This document shows, piece after piece, positions 18,653-27,923 of a stretch of DNA of 64,000 bases (position 1 is its first letter; the number at the start of each line of letters is the position of its first letter). The position numbers were made by a program, and so were the translations under genes. The stretch is from Marinomonas foliarum. Lineage in GTDB: Bacteria; Pseudomonadota; Gammaproteobacteria; Pseudomonadales; Marinomonadaceae. Below the pieces are notes generated by a model. It worked only from the letters and a program-made list of their open reading frames with translations. It had not been told where the DNA came from and did not search any database. Location of the stretch: assembly GCF_003337275.1 (NCBI RefSeq), contig NZ_QPJQ01000007.1, positions 62,001 through 126,000 of the forward strand. The letters run 5' to 3'.

Positions 18653-18827
18653 ATTAACTTAAAGATAGAATCTAACTTTTCTAGATGCAAGCCATTTTTT
18701 TAAATCAATCGAGTTGAAATCAACAATAGTGGATAATCAATCAAACTAAAAATGAAAAAAATCCTTATGAAACAACCATTAAAAACGGCATAAAATAGAT
18801 AGGTAATAAACCCCACATAAACACACT

Positions 18828-18837
18828 TGTATATACA
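18828..18837. promoter_or_regulatory. HutC operator core upstream of hutF
   Basis: Identical core TGTATATACA, here with upstream CT giving CTTGTATATACAT. It is 51 bases before the hutF GTG, in the same divergent gap as the hutU operator. Confidence 0.8.
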
Positions 18838-18887
18838 TCGTATTTTCAATTACACTCAAAATACCAATATTTATTAGGGAATGACTT

Positions 18888-20288
18888 GTGACCAGCCAAC
18901 ACACCACTCATTGCGACAAGGTTCAATACTATTTTGCACAACGCGCTTTGCTCTCTTCTGGCTGGGCAAAAGATGTGCTTTTCTCTGTTAAAAATGGTCA
19001 ATTTCACTCTTTTTCAGCAGACAGCGTGCCAACAACAGACTGCCACGTTTTATCTGGCCCCGTCTTACCGACGCTTGCCAACGTGCATTCTCATGCCTTT
19101 CAGCGAGTAATGGCGGGAGCCGCAGAAGTCAGCTTAAATCCGAATGATAGTTTTTGGAGTTGGCGCGATCTGATGTACAAAATCGTGCAAAAGCTCACAC
19201 CAGACGACGCACATATCATCGCCAAACAGCTTTATATCGACATGCTAAAAGCCGGTTATACACAAGTCGGCGAATTTCATTACTTGCATCACGATATTGG
19301 CGGCAAGCATTATGGTCAGCTCGGAGAAATGTCGAATCAGATCATCGCTGCAGCAGACGAGTCTGGGCTGGGCTTAACTTTGTTACCTGTGCTGTATTCT
19401 CACTCCGGTTTTGGAGGACAAGCACCGAACGCCGGACAAGCGCGCTTTATCAACAGCACAGATTCGTACCTGGCGTTGCATCAAGCCTGTGATAAAGCAC
19501 TAGTAAATCACCCTCGCCATAAATTGGGGATTTGCTTTCACTCACTGCGCGCAGTGACCAAGCCACAAATAGAAACCGTTCTCTCTGCGTTAAAAAAGGA
19601 CACTCCAATACATATCCACATCGCCGAACAGCAAAAAGAAGTGCAAGACAGCATCGCCTTCAGTGGTCAACGCCCAGTGGAATGGCTGCACAATGAAATC
19701 GGCTTGAATGAGCGCTGGTGCTTGGTTCACGCCACTCATCTCACCGATTCTGAACGTCAGTCTATCGCCACCAGCCAAGCGGTAGCTGGACTTTGCCCAA
19801 CCACAGAAGCGAATTTAGGTGATGGCATTTTTCCCGGTGTGGCCTTCGAGCAAGAAAACGGTCGTTGGGGGATTGGCTCGGACAGTCATGTGAGTTTATC
19901 GATTGTCGAAGAGTTACGCACTTATGAATACGGACAGCGCCTACGGGATCAACAGCGTAACCGCTTGTATCGCCCAAACCAAACCAGCGTTGGCGACAAT
20001 ATTTACCAGCAAGCTTTATTAGGCGGTAACCAAGCCTGCGATGTGTCATTAGGATTAAATCAAGGCAGCCGTGCTGACTTTATGGTACTCGACGAATCTC
20101 ATCCTTTTATCGCAGCGAGCGAAGCCAAAGACCTGCTCAATCGCTGGCTCTTCGCCACTAATGAAAACCTTGTGAAAGACGTGTTTGTCGCTGGCAATCA
20201 CACTATTAAAAACTTCCGCCACCAGCAAGAAGACAGCAGCCGCTTGGCCTTTACTCAAGTTATTAAAAAGGCCATGTATCATGCCTAG
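18888..20288 (+). CDS. hutF: Formimidoylglutamate deiminase HutF
   Basis: Zinc amidohydrolase converting N-formimino-L-glutamate to N-formyl-L-glutamate and ammonia. It has 466 residues. LPTLANVHSHAFQRVMAG gives the HxH pair, IHIHIAEQQKEV the third His, LVHATHL the fourth, and GIGSDSHVSLS the catalytic Asp. It starts with GTG after TTAGGGA. The last eight bases overlap hutD, so the two are translationally coupled. Its presence with HutG shows the five-step rather than the four-step (HutG formiminoglutamase) route. Confidence 0.94.
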   Translation: MTSQHTTHCDKVQYYFAQRALLSSGWAKDVLFSVKNGQFHSFSADSVPTTDCHVLSGPVLPTLANVHSHAFQRVMAGAAEVSLNPNDSFWSWRDLMYKIVQKLTPDDAHIIAKQLYIDMLKAGYTQVGEFHYLHHDIGGKHYGQLGEMSNQIIAAADESGLGLTLLPVLYSHSGFGGQAPNAGQARFINSTDSYLALHQACDKALVNHPRHKLGICFHSLRAVTKPQIETVLSALKKDTPIHIHIAEQQKEVQDSIAFSGQRPVEWLHNEIGLNERWCLVHATHLTDSERQSIATSQAVAGLCPTTEANLGDGIFPGVAFEQENGRWGIGSDSHVSLSIVEELRTYEYGQRLRDQQRNRLYRPNQTSVGDNIYQQALLGGNQACDVSLGLNQGSRADFMVLDESHPFIAASEAKDLLNRWLFATNENLVKDVFVAGNHTIKNFRHQQEDSSRLAFTQVIKKAMYHA

Positions 20289-20859
20289 CGTCATTATTAT
20301 AGAGCAAGCAGAATACCAGCGAATGCCATGGAAAAACGGCCTTGGGGAAACTCTAGAAATTCAACGTTATGAAGATAACGATGGCCTGCGTTTTCGTATC
20401 AGCCAAGCGTCTGTGGTTGAAAATGGCGTATTTTCAGACTTCAGCGAATTGCATCGTACCCTGGTCTTACTGTCTGGCGAAGGCATGGCTCTGGAACACA
20501 CGAATAGCAGTGACAGTCACCTTAACATTCTCAGCAAGCCTTTAGACATAGCACGCTTTTCAGGCGGAGATGAAACTTACGCCACACTAAGAAACGGCAA
20601 GATTGAAGACCTGAACATCATGGTGAGAGACACAGACACGCAAGCCAAAGTTCAGGCATGCACAGCGCCCTGTTCCCTCTCATTTTCAAACAACACCTTG
20701 TTTAATGGTTTCTATGTTTGTGAAGACAGCGTGCTTGAAATAGAGAATGCCGACGCTATGTCACTCAAAGCACACAGCATGGTGATTGGATCAGAAAACA
20801 TTAACGCCACATTAAGAAAAGGCAGTGGCGTTTTCATCAAAATTACTAAGTTGGATTAA
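20281..20859 (+). CDS. hutD: HutD-family cupin protein
   Basis: Protein of 192 residues of the HutD family: MPWKNGLGETLEI near the N-terminus, FRISQASVVENGVFSDFS, HRTLVLLSGEGMALEH, and RFSGGDETYATL. The fold is a bicupin. Genetic work in Pseudomonas suggests HutD limits hut operon activity, but its biochemical role is unsettled. Start 20281 matches the family N-terminus and lies eight bases inside hutF. Its stop overlaps the convergent hutC stop. Confidence 0.9.
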   Translation: MPSVIIIEQAEYQRMPWKNGLGETLEIQRYEDNDGLRFRISQASVVENGVFSDFSELHRTLVLLSGEGMALEHTNSSDSHLNILSKPLDIARFSGGDETYATLRNGKIEDLNIMVRDTDTQAKVQACTAPCSLSFSNNTLFNGFYVCEDSVLEIENADAMSLKAHSMVIGSENINATLRKGSGVFIKITKLD

Positions 20860-21623
20860 CGGCCAAAATGCCCGAATAATTGGAAGCGAGAGCCTGGGTG
20901 GAGTAAACGCGCAGCGGTGACTATGTCATCGCCCGCCCAAGTACGACGCTTTATTTGCAAACAAGGCTCTGAGCCTTGAATTTGCAGTCGTTCGCATTCA
21001 ATAGCATTGGGCAAAATAGCTTCCACCAAATGCTCACCTTCTGTCATTGGCGCCACGCTCATTAGATATTCATAAGGCGTGTGTTTGGCAAAATCTTGTT
21101 TATCATAATCTGGCGCTAACGTCGTATTAACAATGCGTTCTTCTATTTGAATCGGCAAATCGTTTTCAAAGTGCAAAACAACGGAGCGGAAAATCCCATG
21201 ATTGGTTCGAACACCAAGCGTCATAGCTTCTTCCATGGTGGCTTTGGCCGCTTCCAGTACTAATAACTCAGAATGATGTTTATGGCCGCGAGCAGCCACC
21301 TCTTCTGCGATGTTATGAACCTCAAACAAGGCTGAGTGAGCTTTTTTCTCTGCTACAAAAGTGCCCAGACCTTGATGACGAACAAGATACCCTTCTGCCG
21401 TCAACTCTCTTAGTGCACGATTTACCGTCATACGACTTACGCCTAATGCCTTAACCACTTCTGCTTCAGAGGGAACGCGTTGATTCGTTTGCCACTCACC
21501 AGAAGAAATCTTCATCGTAATCGCCTGCTTTAACTTGGCGTATATTGGCAAAGGGGCATCCGGTAGATCGTCAAATAAATTAAGTAAATTAGAAGTTGTT
21601 ACGTCAGACACTAAGGTTTCCAT
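20856..21623 (-). CDS. hutC: Histidine utilization repressor HutC (GntR family)
   Basis: Represses hut genes until urocanate binds. It has 255 residues: GntR winged helix at about 20-90 (WQTNQRVPSEAEVVKALGVSRMTVNRALRELT, with GYLVRHQGLGTFVA as the wing) and a UTRA effector domain from about 110. Three operator cores in the locus fit its known target, and one lies just upstream of its own gene, indicating autoregulation. Its 3' end overlaps hutD by four bases in convergent orientation. Confidence 0.94.
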   Translation of the reverse strand: METLVSDVTTSNLLNLFDDLPDAPLPIYAKLKQAITMKISSGEWQTNQRVPSEAEVVKALGVSRMTVNRALRELTAEGYLVRHQGLGTFVAEKKAHSALFEVHNIAEEVAARGHKHHSELLVLEAAKATMEEAMTLGVRTNHGIFRSVVLHFENDLPIQIEERIVNTTLAPDYDKQDFAKHTPYEYLMSVAPMTEGEHLVEAILPNAIECERLQIQGSEPCLQIKRRTWAGDDIVTAARLLHPGSRFQLFGHFGR

Positions 21624-21680
21624 ATGATCATGTGTTTATAAAAAATTTCTATTACTGGCAATAATAGCAAATATCCAGCC

Positions 21681-21690
21681 TGTCTATACA
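21681..21690. promoter_or_regulatory. HutC operator core upstream of hutC
   Basis: TGTCTATACA followed by ATTAAAT, one mismatch from the perfect cores before hutU and hutF. It is 58 bases before the hutC ATG. Confidence 0.7.
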
Positions 21691-21705
21691 ATTAAATCAG
21701 CAGAG

Positions 21706-22365
21706 CTAAATAGGCATCATCCATAATGCTGCTAACCAAGAAAGCCCCATCAATAAAGAAAAGATCACACCCCAGCGAGGCGTCTTCACCTCAACCGATG
21801 TCATTGTCTGATGCTTTTTTCGACCGTGAACCATAGCATCAATAAGGCGCTCTTTAAGACATAGCTCATGGTAAAGTACAGCAAGTACATGCACAGCGAC
21901 TAAACCAAGCAAGACGTTGGGTAAAAAGCGATGGATAGACGCTAACTGACTGGCAAACTCTTCTGGTACCAGAGCATTAAAAGGCCCGAACCAAAATACT
22001 TCATCGCTAGTAAACAGCCCAGTTCCCCACTGAACCGAAAGTGCGAGCAATAAAATAACCACCATCAATGCACCAACTGGATTATGACCTAAGTATTTCT
22101 TAGGTCGCCCTGATAACAACGACATAGCAAAGCGAAAAGCAACCTTTGGCCCCTTAACAAACTGACTAAAGCGCGCGTAGTAGGAACCGTAAAAGCCATA
22201 AAGTACACGAGCAATAATCACCGCCGACAAACCATAACCCATATAAAAATGGTACTGGACATAATCGCTTTCTGATTTTCCTGTGACAATTAAACCCGTA
22301 AACAAAAGCACTATCAGCCAATGGCTAATTCGCACAGGCCAATCCCATACCAGTGTCGACTTCAT
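21706..22365 (-). CDS. Cytochrome b561-family membrane protein
   Basis: Inner-membrane protein of 219 residues with about four to five hydrophobic helices. Histidines sit in heme-ligand settings: VRISHWLIVLLFTGL in the first helix, YHFYMGYGLSAVI in the second, and HRFLPNVLLGLVAVHVLAVLYHE in a late helix. Such proteins pass electrons between quinol and a periplasmic partner. No partner cytochrome c or catalytic subunit is adjacent. Start 22365 is chosen for GAGGA nine bases upstream; a start at 22428 adds 21 residues without the family pattern. Confidence 0.78.
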   Translation of the reverse strand: MKSTLVWDWPVRISHWLIVLLFTGLIVTGKSESDYVQYHFYMGYGLSAVIIARVLYGFYGSYYARFSQFVKGPKVAFRFAMSLLSGRPKKYLGHNPVGALMVVILLLALSVQWGTGLFTSDEVFWFGPFNALVPEEFASQLASIHRFLPNVLLGLVAVHVLAVLYHELCLKERLIDAMVHGRKKHQTMTSVEVKTPRWGVIFSLLMGLSWLAALWMMPI

Positions 22366-22533
22366 CTTAATTATCCTCATTGTGCTCGTAGACTGCTCAA
22401 AAATCGCGCGCTTGCAATATAGAGACATTAAACACTATGCTGTGAAAAGCAAGATTCTGATTGCCTAATAACGAAAATTAGCCGATAAGCGCTAAATCAA
22501 ATGCTGCATATGCACATGAAAGGTGAGGCAAAT

Positions 22534-23565
22534 ATGGTTGTCATGTTACTACTGGTTACGTTTTTATGTGCTCTAATATTTGCGTATCTTATTCTCTTAA
22601 AAGGTCGGTTTTTTAGCCGACAAAATGCAGTCATTGATGCTCCTATCGATATAGTTTCAGAAGACCTAGGCGATTTAACAAATTGGCAAAGCTGGTTACC
22701 TTGGCTGCTTTATGAACCAAAAGCCCATGTCGATTATGAATACCTAAACTCAGGTATTCATTCAATTTTTCCCTCCTGCTTAGTATGGCAAGGTAAACTG
22801 ATTAAAGAGGGATATATTACTTTAGAGCCATCACGCTCTGGGGCGCATTATTTTCATACATTGTTAGAAGCGCCAGCGTTTTACCCATGCGACGTGCATT
22901 TCAATATTGACCTGACCAAGCAAAAAGGTCGTACTTTAGTAACTATCCAAATCACAGGGAACTTGCCATTTTTTCAACGCTGGAAACAAGGCGCTTTTAA
23001 TATCCGCGCCGAAAAAGACGCAGAATTGGCTCTTCTAAAAGTTTTAGCGTATCTCGGTAAATACAACACAACATCAGATCAAGAATACAATGCGCCAACA
23101 TTTGAATGGTTGGCGCAAACCAAGTTAGATAATGTCGATGCAGTCACCCGCCCTTTCGTTGTAAATAATCAGCCAATGTCACAAAAAATGGATCAAGGTT
23201 TTCATGATTTAATTACCGAACTGGGCCCAGAAAATCCTCCTGCAGGCCCCAGCTTCGCTCTTTATAAAAAAGCGGATATTATCCATCATTATTTTTCGGG
23301 GAAACTTGGCATTCCCATACAAAATTTGTCGCCCTGTGAACTAACCCCCGAGCGAATAATTTTACGAGGCAACTATTTACACTTGCGCTATACGGGCTGT
23401 TACCAAAATTTATCCCTCGCTTGGCACGTGCTCTATACCTTTATGCGCCTAAATAACATACGCGTAAATCGTCGACACTATGGCGTCGAGATATTTGAAG
23501 TAGGCCCATTACAAACTCATATCACTAAAGATTATGTGACTTGCGTGTATTTACCGATCAAATAA
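22534..23565 (+). CDS. Membrane-anchored SRPBCC + GyrI-like effector-binding protein
   Basis: Protein of 343 residues. One N-terminal helix (about 1-21) is followed by KGRFFSR, which by positive-inside reasoning leaves the rest in the cytoplasm. Residues about 30-170 look like a polyketide-cyclase/SRPBCC domain (DAPIDIVSEDLGDLTNWQSWLPW). The C-terminal ~150 residues resemble the GyrI/AraC effector-binding fold (ADIIHHYFSGKLGIPIQ, NYLHLRYTGCYQNLSLAW). Start 22534 follows AAAGGTGAGG. Small-molecule binding is likely from the folds; no ligand or output is known. Confidence 0.65.
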   Translation: MVVMLLLVTFLCALIFAYLILLKGRFFSRQNAVIDAPIDIVSEDLGDLTNWQSWLPWLLYEPKAHVDYEYLNSGIHSIFPSCLVWQGKLIKEGYITLEPSRSGAHYFHTLLEAPAFYPCDVHFNIDLTKQKGRTLVTIQITGNLPFFQRWKQGAFNIRAEKDAELALLKVLAYLGKYNTTSDQEYNAPTFEWLAQTKLDNVDAVTRPFVVNNQPMSQKMDQGFHDLITELGPENPPAGPSFALYKKADIIHHYFSGKLGIPIQNLSPCELTPERIILRGNYLHLRYTGCYQNLSLAWHVLYTFMRLNNIRVNRRHYGVEIFEVGPLQTHITKDYVTCVYLPIK

Positions 23566-23625
23566 TTGGCTTAAGTGACGTTTTGTGGGAAAGTCTAAGT
23601 TCTCACAACAACAAGGAAACATGAA

Positions 23626-23823
23626 ATGGTTGCTTCACCCAAAATTATGCAACTGGTCGAAAGCCTCTTGCGCATTATTTTAACCATTCTTTTCTTCTAT
23701 GCGTTCAAAGGCTTATTTGAAGTAGATAACGATTTGTTGCTGGCCTTCTTCTCTATCCTTTGTGCGTTTGTTACCTTTAAGGGATTAGTTATCATATTCA
23801 ATAAAGTAACAGCAAAAAAATAA
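23626..23823 (+). CDS. Small two-helix membrane protein, unknown function
   Basis: Protein of 65 residues with two predicted membrane helices: RIILTILFFYAFKGLF and LLLAFFSILCAFVTFKGLVII, and a basic end NKVTAKK. AACAAGGAAAC before the ATG is a good ribosome site, which is the main reason to accept it. It follows the SRPBCC/GyrI-like gene by 60 bases on the same strand and may share its transcript. I do not recognise a family. Confidence 0.6.
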   Translation: MVASPKIMQLVESLLRIILTILFFYAFKGLFEVDNDLLLAFFSILCAFVTFKGLVIIFNKVTAKK

Positions 23824-23944
23824 TGTCAGAACACGTTAATTTTAGCGAATTCTAAATAGTATTATTCCCCCTGATTACATAACGCAGTCTTAAAGGACGC
23901 AAGACTGCGTTCGAGCTAACACTACAGATATACACGAGCTTTCT

Positions 23945-25228
23945 ATGACCACAGTCTACCAAGAACACCTCGACGTTCTTTCCCATCGATACGAAGACGC
24001 CATGGCATATTTTGGCCTAGACGCCATTGTTTTAGCCTCTGGGGAAAAAAGTTATTACTTTCAGGATGATCATACTCACCCGTTTCACGCTTATTCTGGC
24101 GCCCAACAATGGTTGCCCTTCAGCCTAGGTGCAGAAACCTTTATCGTACTTAAAACGGGTGAAAAACCAACTTTGGTTTGGCCAGTACGAGACGATTTTT
24201 GGCATGCGCCGAATCCTGTTCCGAGCGGTGATTGGCAGCAAAATTGGAATATTGTTACGGCGAAAAAAACGGATAAATGGTTTACCGATTTACCCAAACA
24301 AACCGCTTGGCTTGGCCCACAAGCCATGTCATTCGCTGTCGCTTGTGAGGGTTTAAAAGCCTACGTAGATTTTGACAAAGCAGTGAAGACCGACTTTGAG
24401 ATTCAAGCCATGCGTCAAGCCAGCATTCGCGGCGCAGCTGGTCATATCGCGGCGAAAGAAGCTTTCTTAGCGGGCATGAGCGAGCTAGAGATCCATCTTG
24501 CCTTTTTAAAAGCCAGCCAACAAACTGCCACACAAGAGCCTTACCCAGGAATCGTCGGTTTAAATGAGCACGCTGCTGTGCTGCACTATGAGCATAAATC
24601 CATAGAGAGAATGCCAGACTCTCGCACATTGTTAATTGACGCTGGCGCCAACGAACATGGTTATGCCAGTGACATCACTCGTACTTTTACCCGTCACGAT
24701 GATGACTTCAGCGCCTTGGTAGAAAGTCTTGATATGATGGAACAAAAGCTTTGTCGCAGCGCCATGTCTGGTGTTAGCTTCCGCGATTTGCATCAAGATA
24801 CGTTAGCTGGCATTGCGTCTTTGCTGCACGAACATAAAATTTGTGCACTGAGTGTCGAAGAACAATTAGACAAACGCATCCCACACGTTTTCTTCCCTCA
24901 TGGCTTGGGTCACCTACTTGGCTTACAAGTTCACGATGTTGGCGGACATCAATCAGATAAAATGGGCGGTCTCAGTATGCCTGATGAGCATGCTCCCTTT
25001 TTACGTCTTACAAGAACACTAGAGAAAAATATGGTAATCACCATAGAGCCAGGACTGTATTTTATTCCGATGCTACTGGATAAAATGCAAGCAGACATTC
25101 CAAATCATGGCTGCGATATGAAACGTATTCAGCAGTTCATGCCTTATGGCGGCATTCGAATTGAAGACAATGTGGTAGTTAAAAATGACCTACCCGAGAA
25201 CCTCACTCGCAATGCTTTTTTTGTTTAA
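23945..25228 (+). CDS. pepQ: Xaa-Pro dipeptidase PepQ
   Basis: M24 pita-bread metallopeptidase that splits dipeptides ending in proline. It has 427 residues, near E. coli PepQ (443). The five metal ligands can be placed: Asp in LLIDAGANEHGYASDITRTF (two Asp), His in FFPHGLGHLLGLQVHDVGG, Glu in TIEPGLYFIP, and Glu in GGIRIEDNVVV. The N-terminal domain (YEDAMAYFGLDAIVLASGEK ...) is PepQ-like. The ribosome site is weak. A terminator follows. Confidence 0.92.
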   Translation: MTTVYQEHLDVLSHRYEDAMAYFGLDAIVLASGEKSYYFQDDHTHPFHAYSGAQQWLPFSLGAETFIVLKTGEKPTLVWPVRDDFWHAPNPVPSGDWQQNWNIVTAKKTDKWFTDLPKQTAWLGPQAMSFAVACEGLKAYVDFDKAVKTDFEIQAMRQASIRGAAGHIAAKEAFLAGMSELEIHLAFLKASQQTATQEPYPGIVGLNEHAAVLHYEHKSIERMPDSRTLLIDAGANEHGYASDITRTFTRHDDDFSALVESLDMMEQKLCRSAMSGVSFRDLHQDTLAGIASLLHEHKICALSVEEQLDKRIPHVFFPHGLGHLLGLQVHDVGGHQSDKMGGLSMPDEHAPFLRLTRTLEKNMVITIEPGLYFIPMLLDKMQADIPNHGCDMKRIQQFMPYGGIRIEDNVVVKNDLPENLTRNAFFV

Positions 25229-25261
25229 GCATTTGTAGACCTTTTAAGCCTCATACTTTAA

Positions 25262-25305
25262 AACCTCATTAATATCGGCCCATTAGATATTAATGAGGTT
25301 TTTTT
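25262..25305 (+). terminator. Terminator after pepQ
   Basis: Stem AACCTCATTAATATC / GATATTAATGAGGTT with a 9-base loop and a T-run. Confidence 0.88.
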
Positions 25306-25653
25306 ATATTTCAAAAGTGGAATATGGAACTAGTATGAAACTCTTTTAGATCAACTAATTATTAACAGAAAAAGAAATCCGCCCCAAAAAAGCGCCTATT
25401 TTTTCACTTTTAACAGCAAAAAAGCACCAAAACAAAGCAAGAAAAAATCAAACCATCATTATGGGATTTATCCTACTCAATAAATCCACTGCATAATTAA
25501 TCAGAGATAGAGAATTATAATGCTTATTTATAAGTTAATAGAACATCACACTGAACTTTAATAAATACTTAACTATGGCTAGATTATTGCTCAATATTAA
25601 CTCCCCTCAAAGCGTTGCAACGAAGTAATGCTTACTGTAATGGAGCCCAATAT
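25306..25653. other. Non-coding, AT-rich leader upstream of the chemoreceptor gene
   Basis: No gene is seen. Poly-A tracts occur near 25370-25450, and a TATAAT lies at 25516-25521 without a clear -35 partner. It presumably contains the chemoreceptor promoter. Confidence 0.5.
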
Positions 25654-27804
25654 ATGAGTTTAAAAAGCAATCAGATGTTACTCTCACAGGCTGAACGTCG
25701 TTGGTTACCTTGGTTTGGCAGTAATGGCCGCCTCTCACTTTTTTGGTCATGTTACCTAAACAAAGGTACTTACGAAAATGTCGAAAAGACTTTCGAGAGT
25801 ATCGCTAACACAAGAGTGAAACTATTAGATACTTGGGTTAACAATCAATGGTCCCAACTGGATGTGCTACTCGAAATCATTGCAGGAAATTTCCCAAAAA
25901 TAGATCAAGGAGCCTTAGAAGAACGTCTAAATATCGTCCCTGATGTGTCTGAATACTTTATCATTGATACCCAAGGAAAAGTGCTCAACTCAACGTCAAA
26001 AGCTCATGTAAACAAAATAGATCTACAAGCAAAAGCCGTCGAAGCCGGTATCAAAGAACCCTTCCTTCATGGTCCTTATGTTGACCCAAACACACTAAGC
26101 ATCGGTGCTTCCAGCTCAAAATTCCATGACGCTGTCACACTGATGTTCTATCTACCAATTAAACAAAACGGTATCAGTGTCGGAGCTGTTTGCGCCAGAG
26201 TCCCTAATGATGCTGTTAGTGATCTTATTCAGCGCGAAGCTGGTCATATTTATAAGGAATCCGGCGATAACTATTTATTCATGGTGAGACCTGAATTCGA
26301 CAAATCCATACTTCCCGGTACAGCACTTTCCCGTTCACGTTTTGAAGATAACGCATTCAGTCATGGTGAAAATCTAAAAGGCGGTATCAATACAAAATTC
26401 GGCACAGTAAAAGTTCAACAACATACTGAATTTGAAATCCGCTTTACCGATCCAGCAACAAAAGAACTGCATCCAGGTGTGAGAGAAACCATTAAGAATG
26501 GCCAAAATCTTTTTGTGACTTACCCAGGTTATTCTGACTATCGACATATTCCGGTTATCGGCAAAGGCGTAACCTTTCAACTAAAAGGCAGCCCAGACAC
26601 TTGGGGCATGATGTGCGAAGGCGATTTAGAAGAAGTTTACCGTCGCCGCTCTATCAACTTAAAACTAATGAAAAGCTATCTACTGGCTTCCAGTATTCCT
26701 CTTGTCGTTAGCACCTCATTACAAGCTTTCACAAACTTATCTATCATCTTGACCAGCATAGCGGCTTTCGCCAGTTTAGGCGTTGCAGGACTCCTATTTA
26801 ATAAGCTCAGCACCAAAAGAATAAGCAATAGCATGAACGAAATGACCGAAGTGATACAAACCATCGCTGAAGGTGAAGGCAACCTAAAACAACGCCTTGA
26901 CGATAATCTTTCCAACGATGAAACAGGCGATATGGGACGCTGGATGAACAGTTTTATCGACAACCTAGATACCACCATGGGCCAAGTTATTTCAGCCAGT
27001 ACTAATGTCAAAAAGTCTAATGACTTTATGGTTCGTACTAATGAAGAAGCTAGCCAAGCCTCGCATTATCTCGAGTCCACAGTTGAAAGCATGCTTAACG
27101 TATTTCAACAACAAATAAACGAAGTACAAAGCGCTTCTAAAACTGCAGATGATTTGAAGCAAGCTATGAATCAAGTCGCAGCAGAAACACAGTCTCGCCT
27201 AGAAAGCGCCAAAACAGGCACACAAGAAATACGTGATGTAGTACGAGCCACAGCAGAGTCGGTTAAATCCCTTGACCAAAAAACCAACGAAGTGGCAGGT
27301 ATAATTACCACTATTTCAGACATCACTAATCAGACCAACCTTCTGGCACTCAATGCAGCTATTGAAGCGGCAAGAGCTGGTGAACATGGTCGTGGGTTTT
27401 CTGTCGTTGCTGACGAAGTTCGTAGTTTGGCCTCAAAAACGGCTTCAGCAGCAGAAGAGATACAAGCCATGCTTGAAGGTATTCAGGAAGAAACACGCGG
27501 TGCTGTAAGTTTTATGGAAAAAGGCGCCGAAAACGTCGATAAGAATCTACTGGCGAATGAACAAAGTAACACGGGCGACAGCGCCTTGTACGAATTAGTC
27601 GACACCATGTTTGATGCCATTTTATTGCTGAATGAAAGCAATAAAGAAAACGCCAAAACAGCTCATGAAATGGGCGCAGCGACAGAGCAAATGCAACGTT
27701 CAATCGCCGCACTACAAAGACGCTCATCACGTGTTGGATTGTCGGCTTTGAAGCTCAATTCGTTGGTAGGTCAATTTCAAGTGACAGGTAACTCCCAAGC
27801 TTAA
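25654..27804 (+). CDS. Methyl-accepting chemotaxis protein with N-terminal sensor domain and no first membrane helix
   Basis: Receptor of 716 residues. Residues about 35-330 form a sensor region with a Cache-like core ([41 protein letters not shown]). Two adjacent hydrophobic segments follow at about 342-383, then HAMP-like sequence and the signalling tip [20 protein letters not shown] near 561-580. No clear N-terminal membrane helix precedes the sensor, so it may be cytoplasmic with a helical hairpin anchor. ATG 25654 follows GGAG; TTG 25615 is less likely. Beside the quinate/shikimate genes, an aromatic or related signal is a guess. Confidence 0.85.
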   Translation: MSLKSNQMLLSQAERRWLPWFGSNGRLSLFWSCYLNKGTYENVEKTFESIANTRVKLLDTWVNNQWSQLDVLLEIIAGNFPKIDQGALEERLNIVPDVSEYFIIDTQGKVLNSTSKAHVNKIDLQAKAVEAGIKEPFLHGPYVDPNTLSIGASSSKFHDAVTLMFYLPIKQNGISVGAVCARVPNDAVSDLIQREAGHIYKESGDNYLFMVRPEFDKSILPGTALSRSRFEDNAFSHGENLKGGINTKFGTVKVQQHTEFEIRFTDPATKELHPGVRETIKNGQNLFVTYPGYSDYRHIPVIGKGVTFQLKGSPDTWGMMCEGDLEEVYRRRSINLKLMKSYLLASSIPLVVSTSLQAFTNLSIILTSIAAFASLGVAGLLFNKLSTKRISNSMNEMTEVIQTIAEGEGNLKQRLDDNLSNDETGDMGRWMNSFIDNLDTTMGQVISASTNVKKSNDFMVRTNEEASQASHYLESTVESMLNVFQQQINEVQSASKTADDLKQAMNQVAAETQSRLESAKTGTQEIRDVVRATAESVKSLDQKTNEVAGIITTISDITNQTNLLALNAAIEAARAGEHGRGFSVVADEVRSLASKTASAAEEIQAMLEGIQEETRGAVSFMEKGAENVDKNLLANEQSNTGDSALYELVDTMFDAILLLNESNKENAKTAHEMGAATEQMQRSIAALQRRSSRVGLSALKLNSLVGQFQVTGNSQA

Positions 27805-27833
27805 TAATTAATAGATTAGAAAATCATAAGCGT

Positions 27834-27864
27834 AAAAAAACCGGAGGAAGCTTCCTTCCTCCGG
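27834..27864 (-). terminator. Terminator of quiC
   Basis: CCGGAGGAAG-N4-CTTCCTCCGG. On the minus strand it is followed by seven T; on the plus strand there is no T-run. Confidence 0.88.
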
Positions 27865-27923
27865 CATAGTTTCCTCACAAAAGGATACGCCTAAAATACA
27901 TCATTCCCCGCAATGACAATGAT

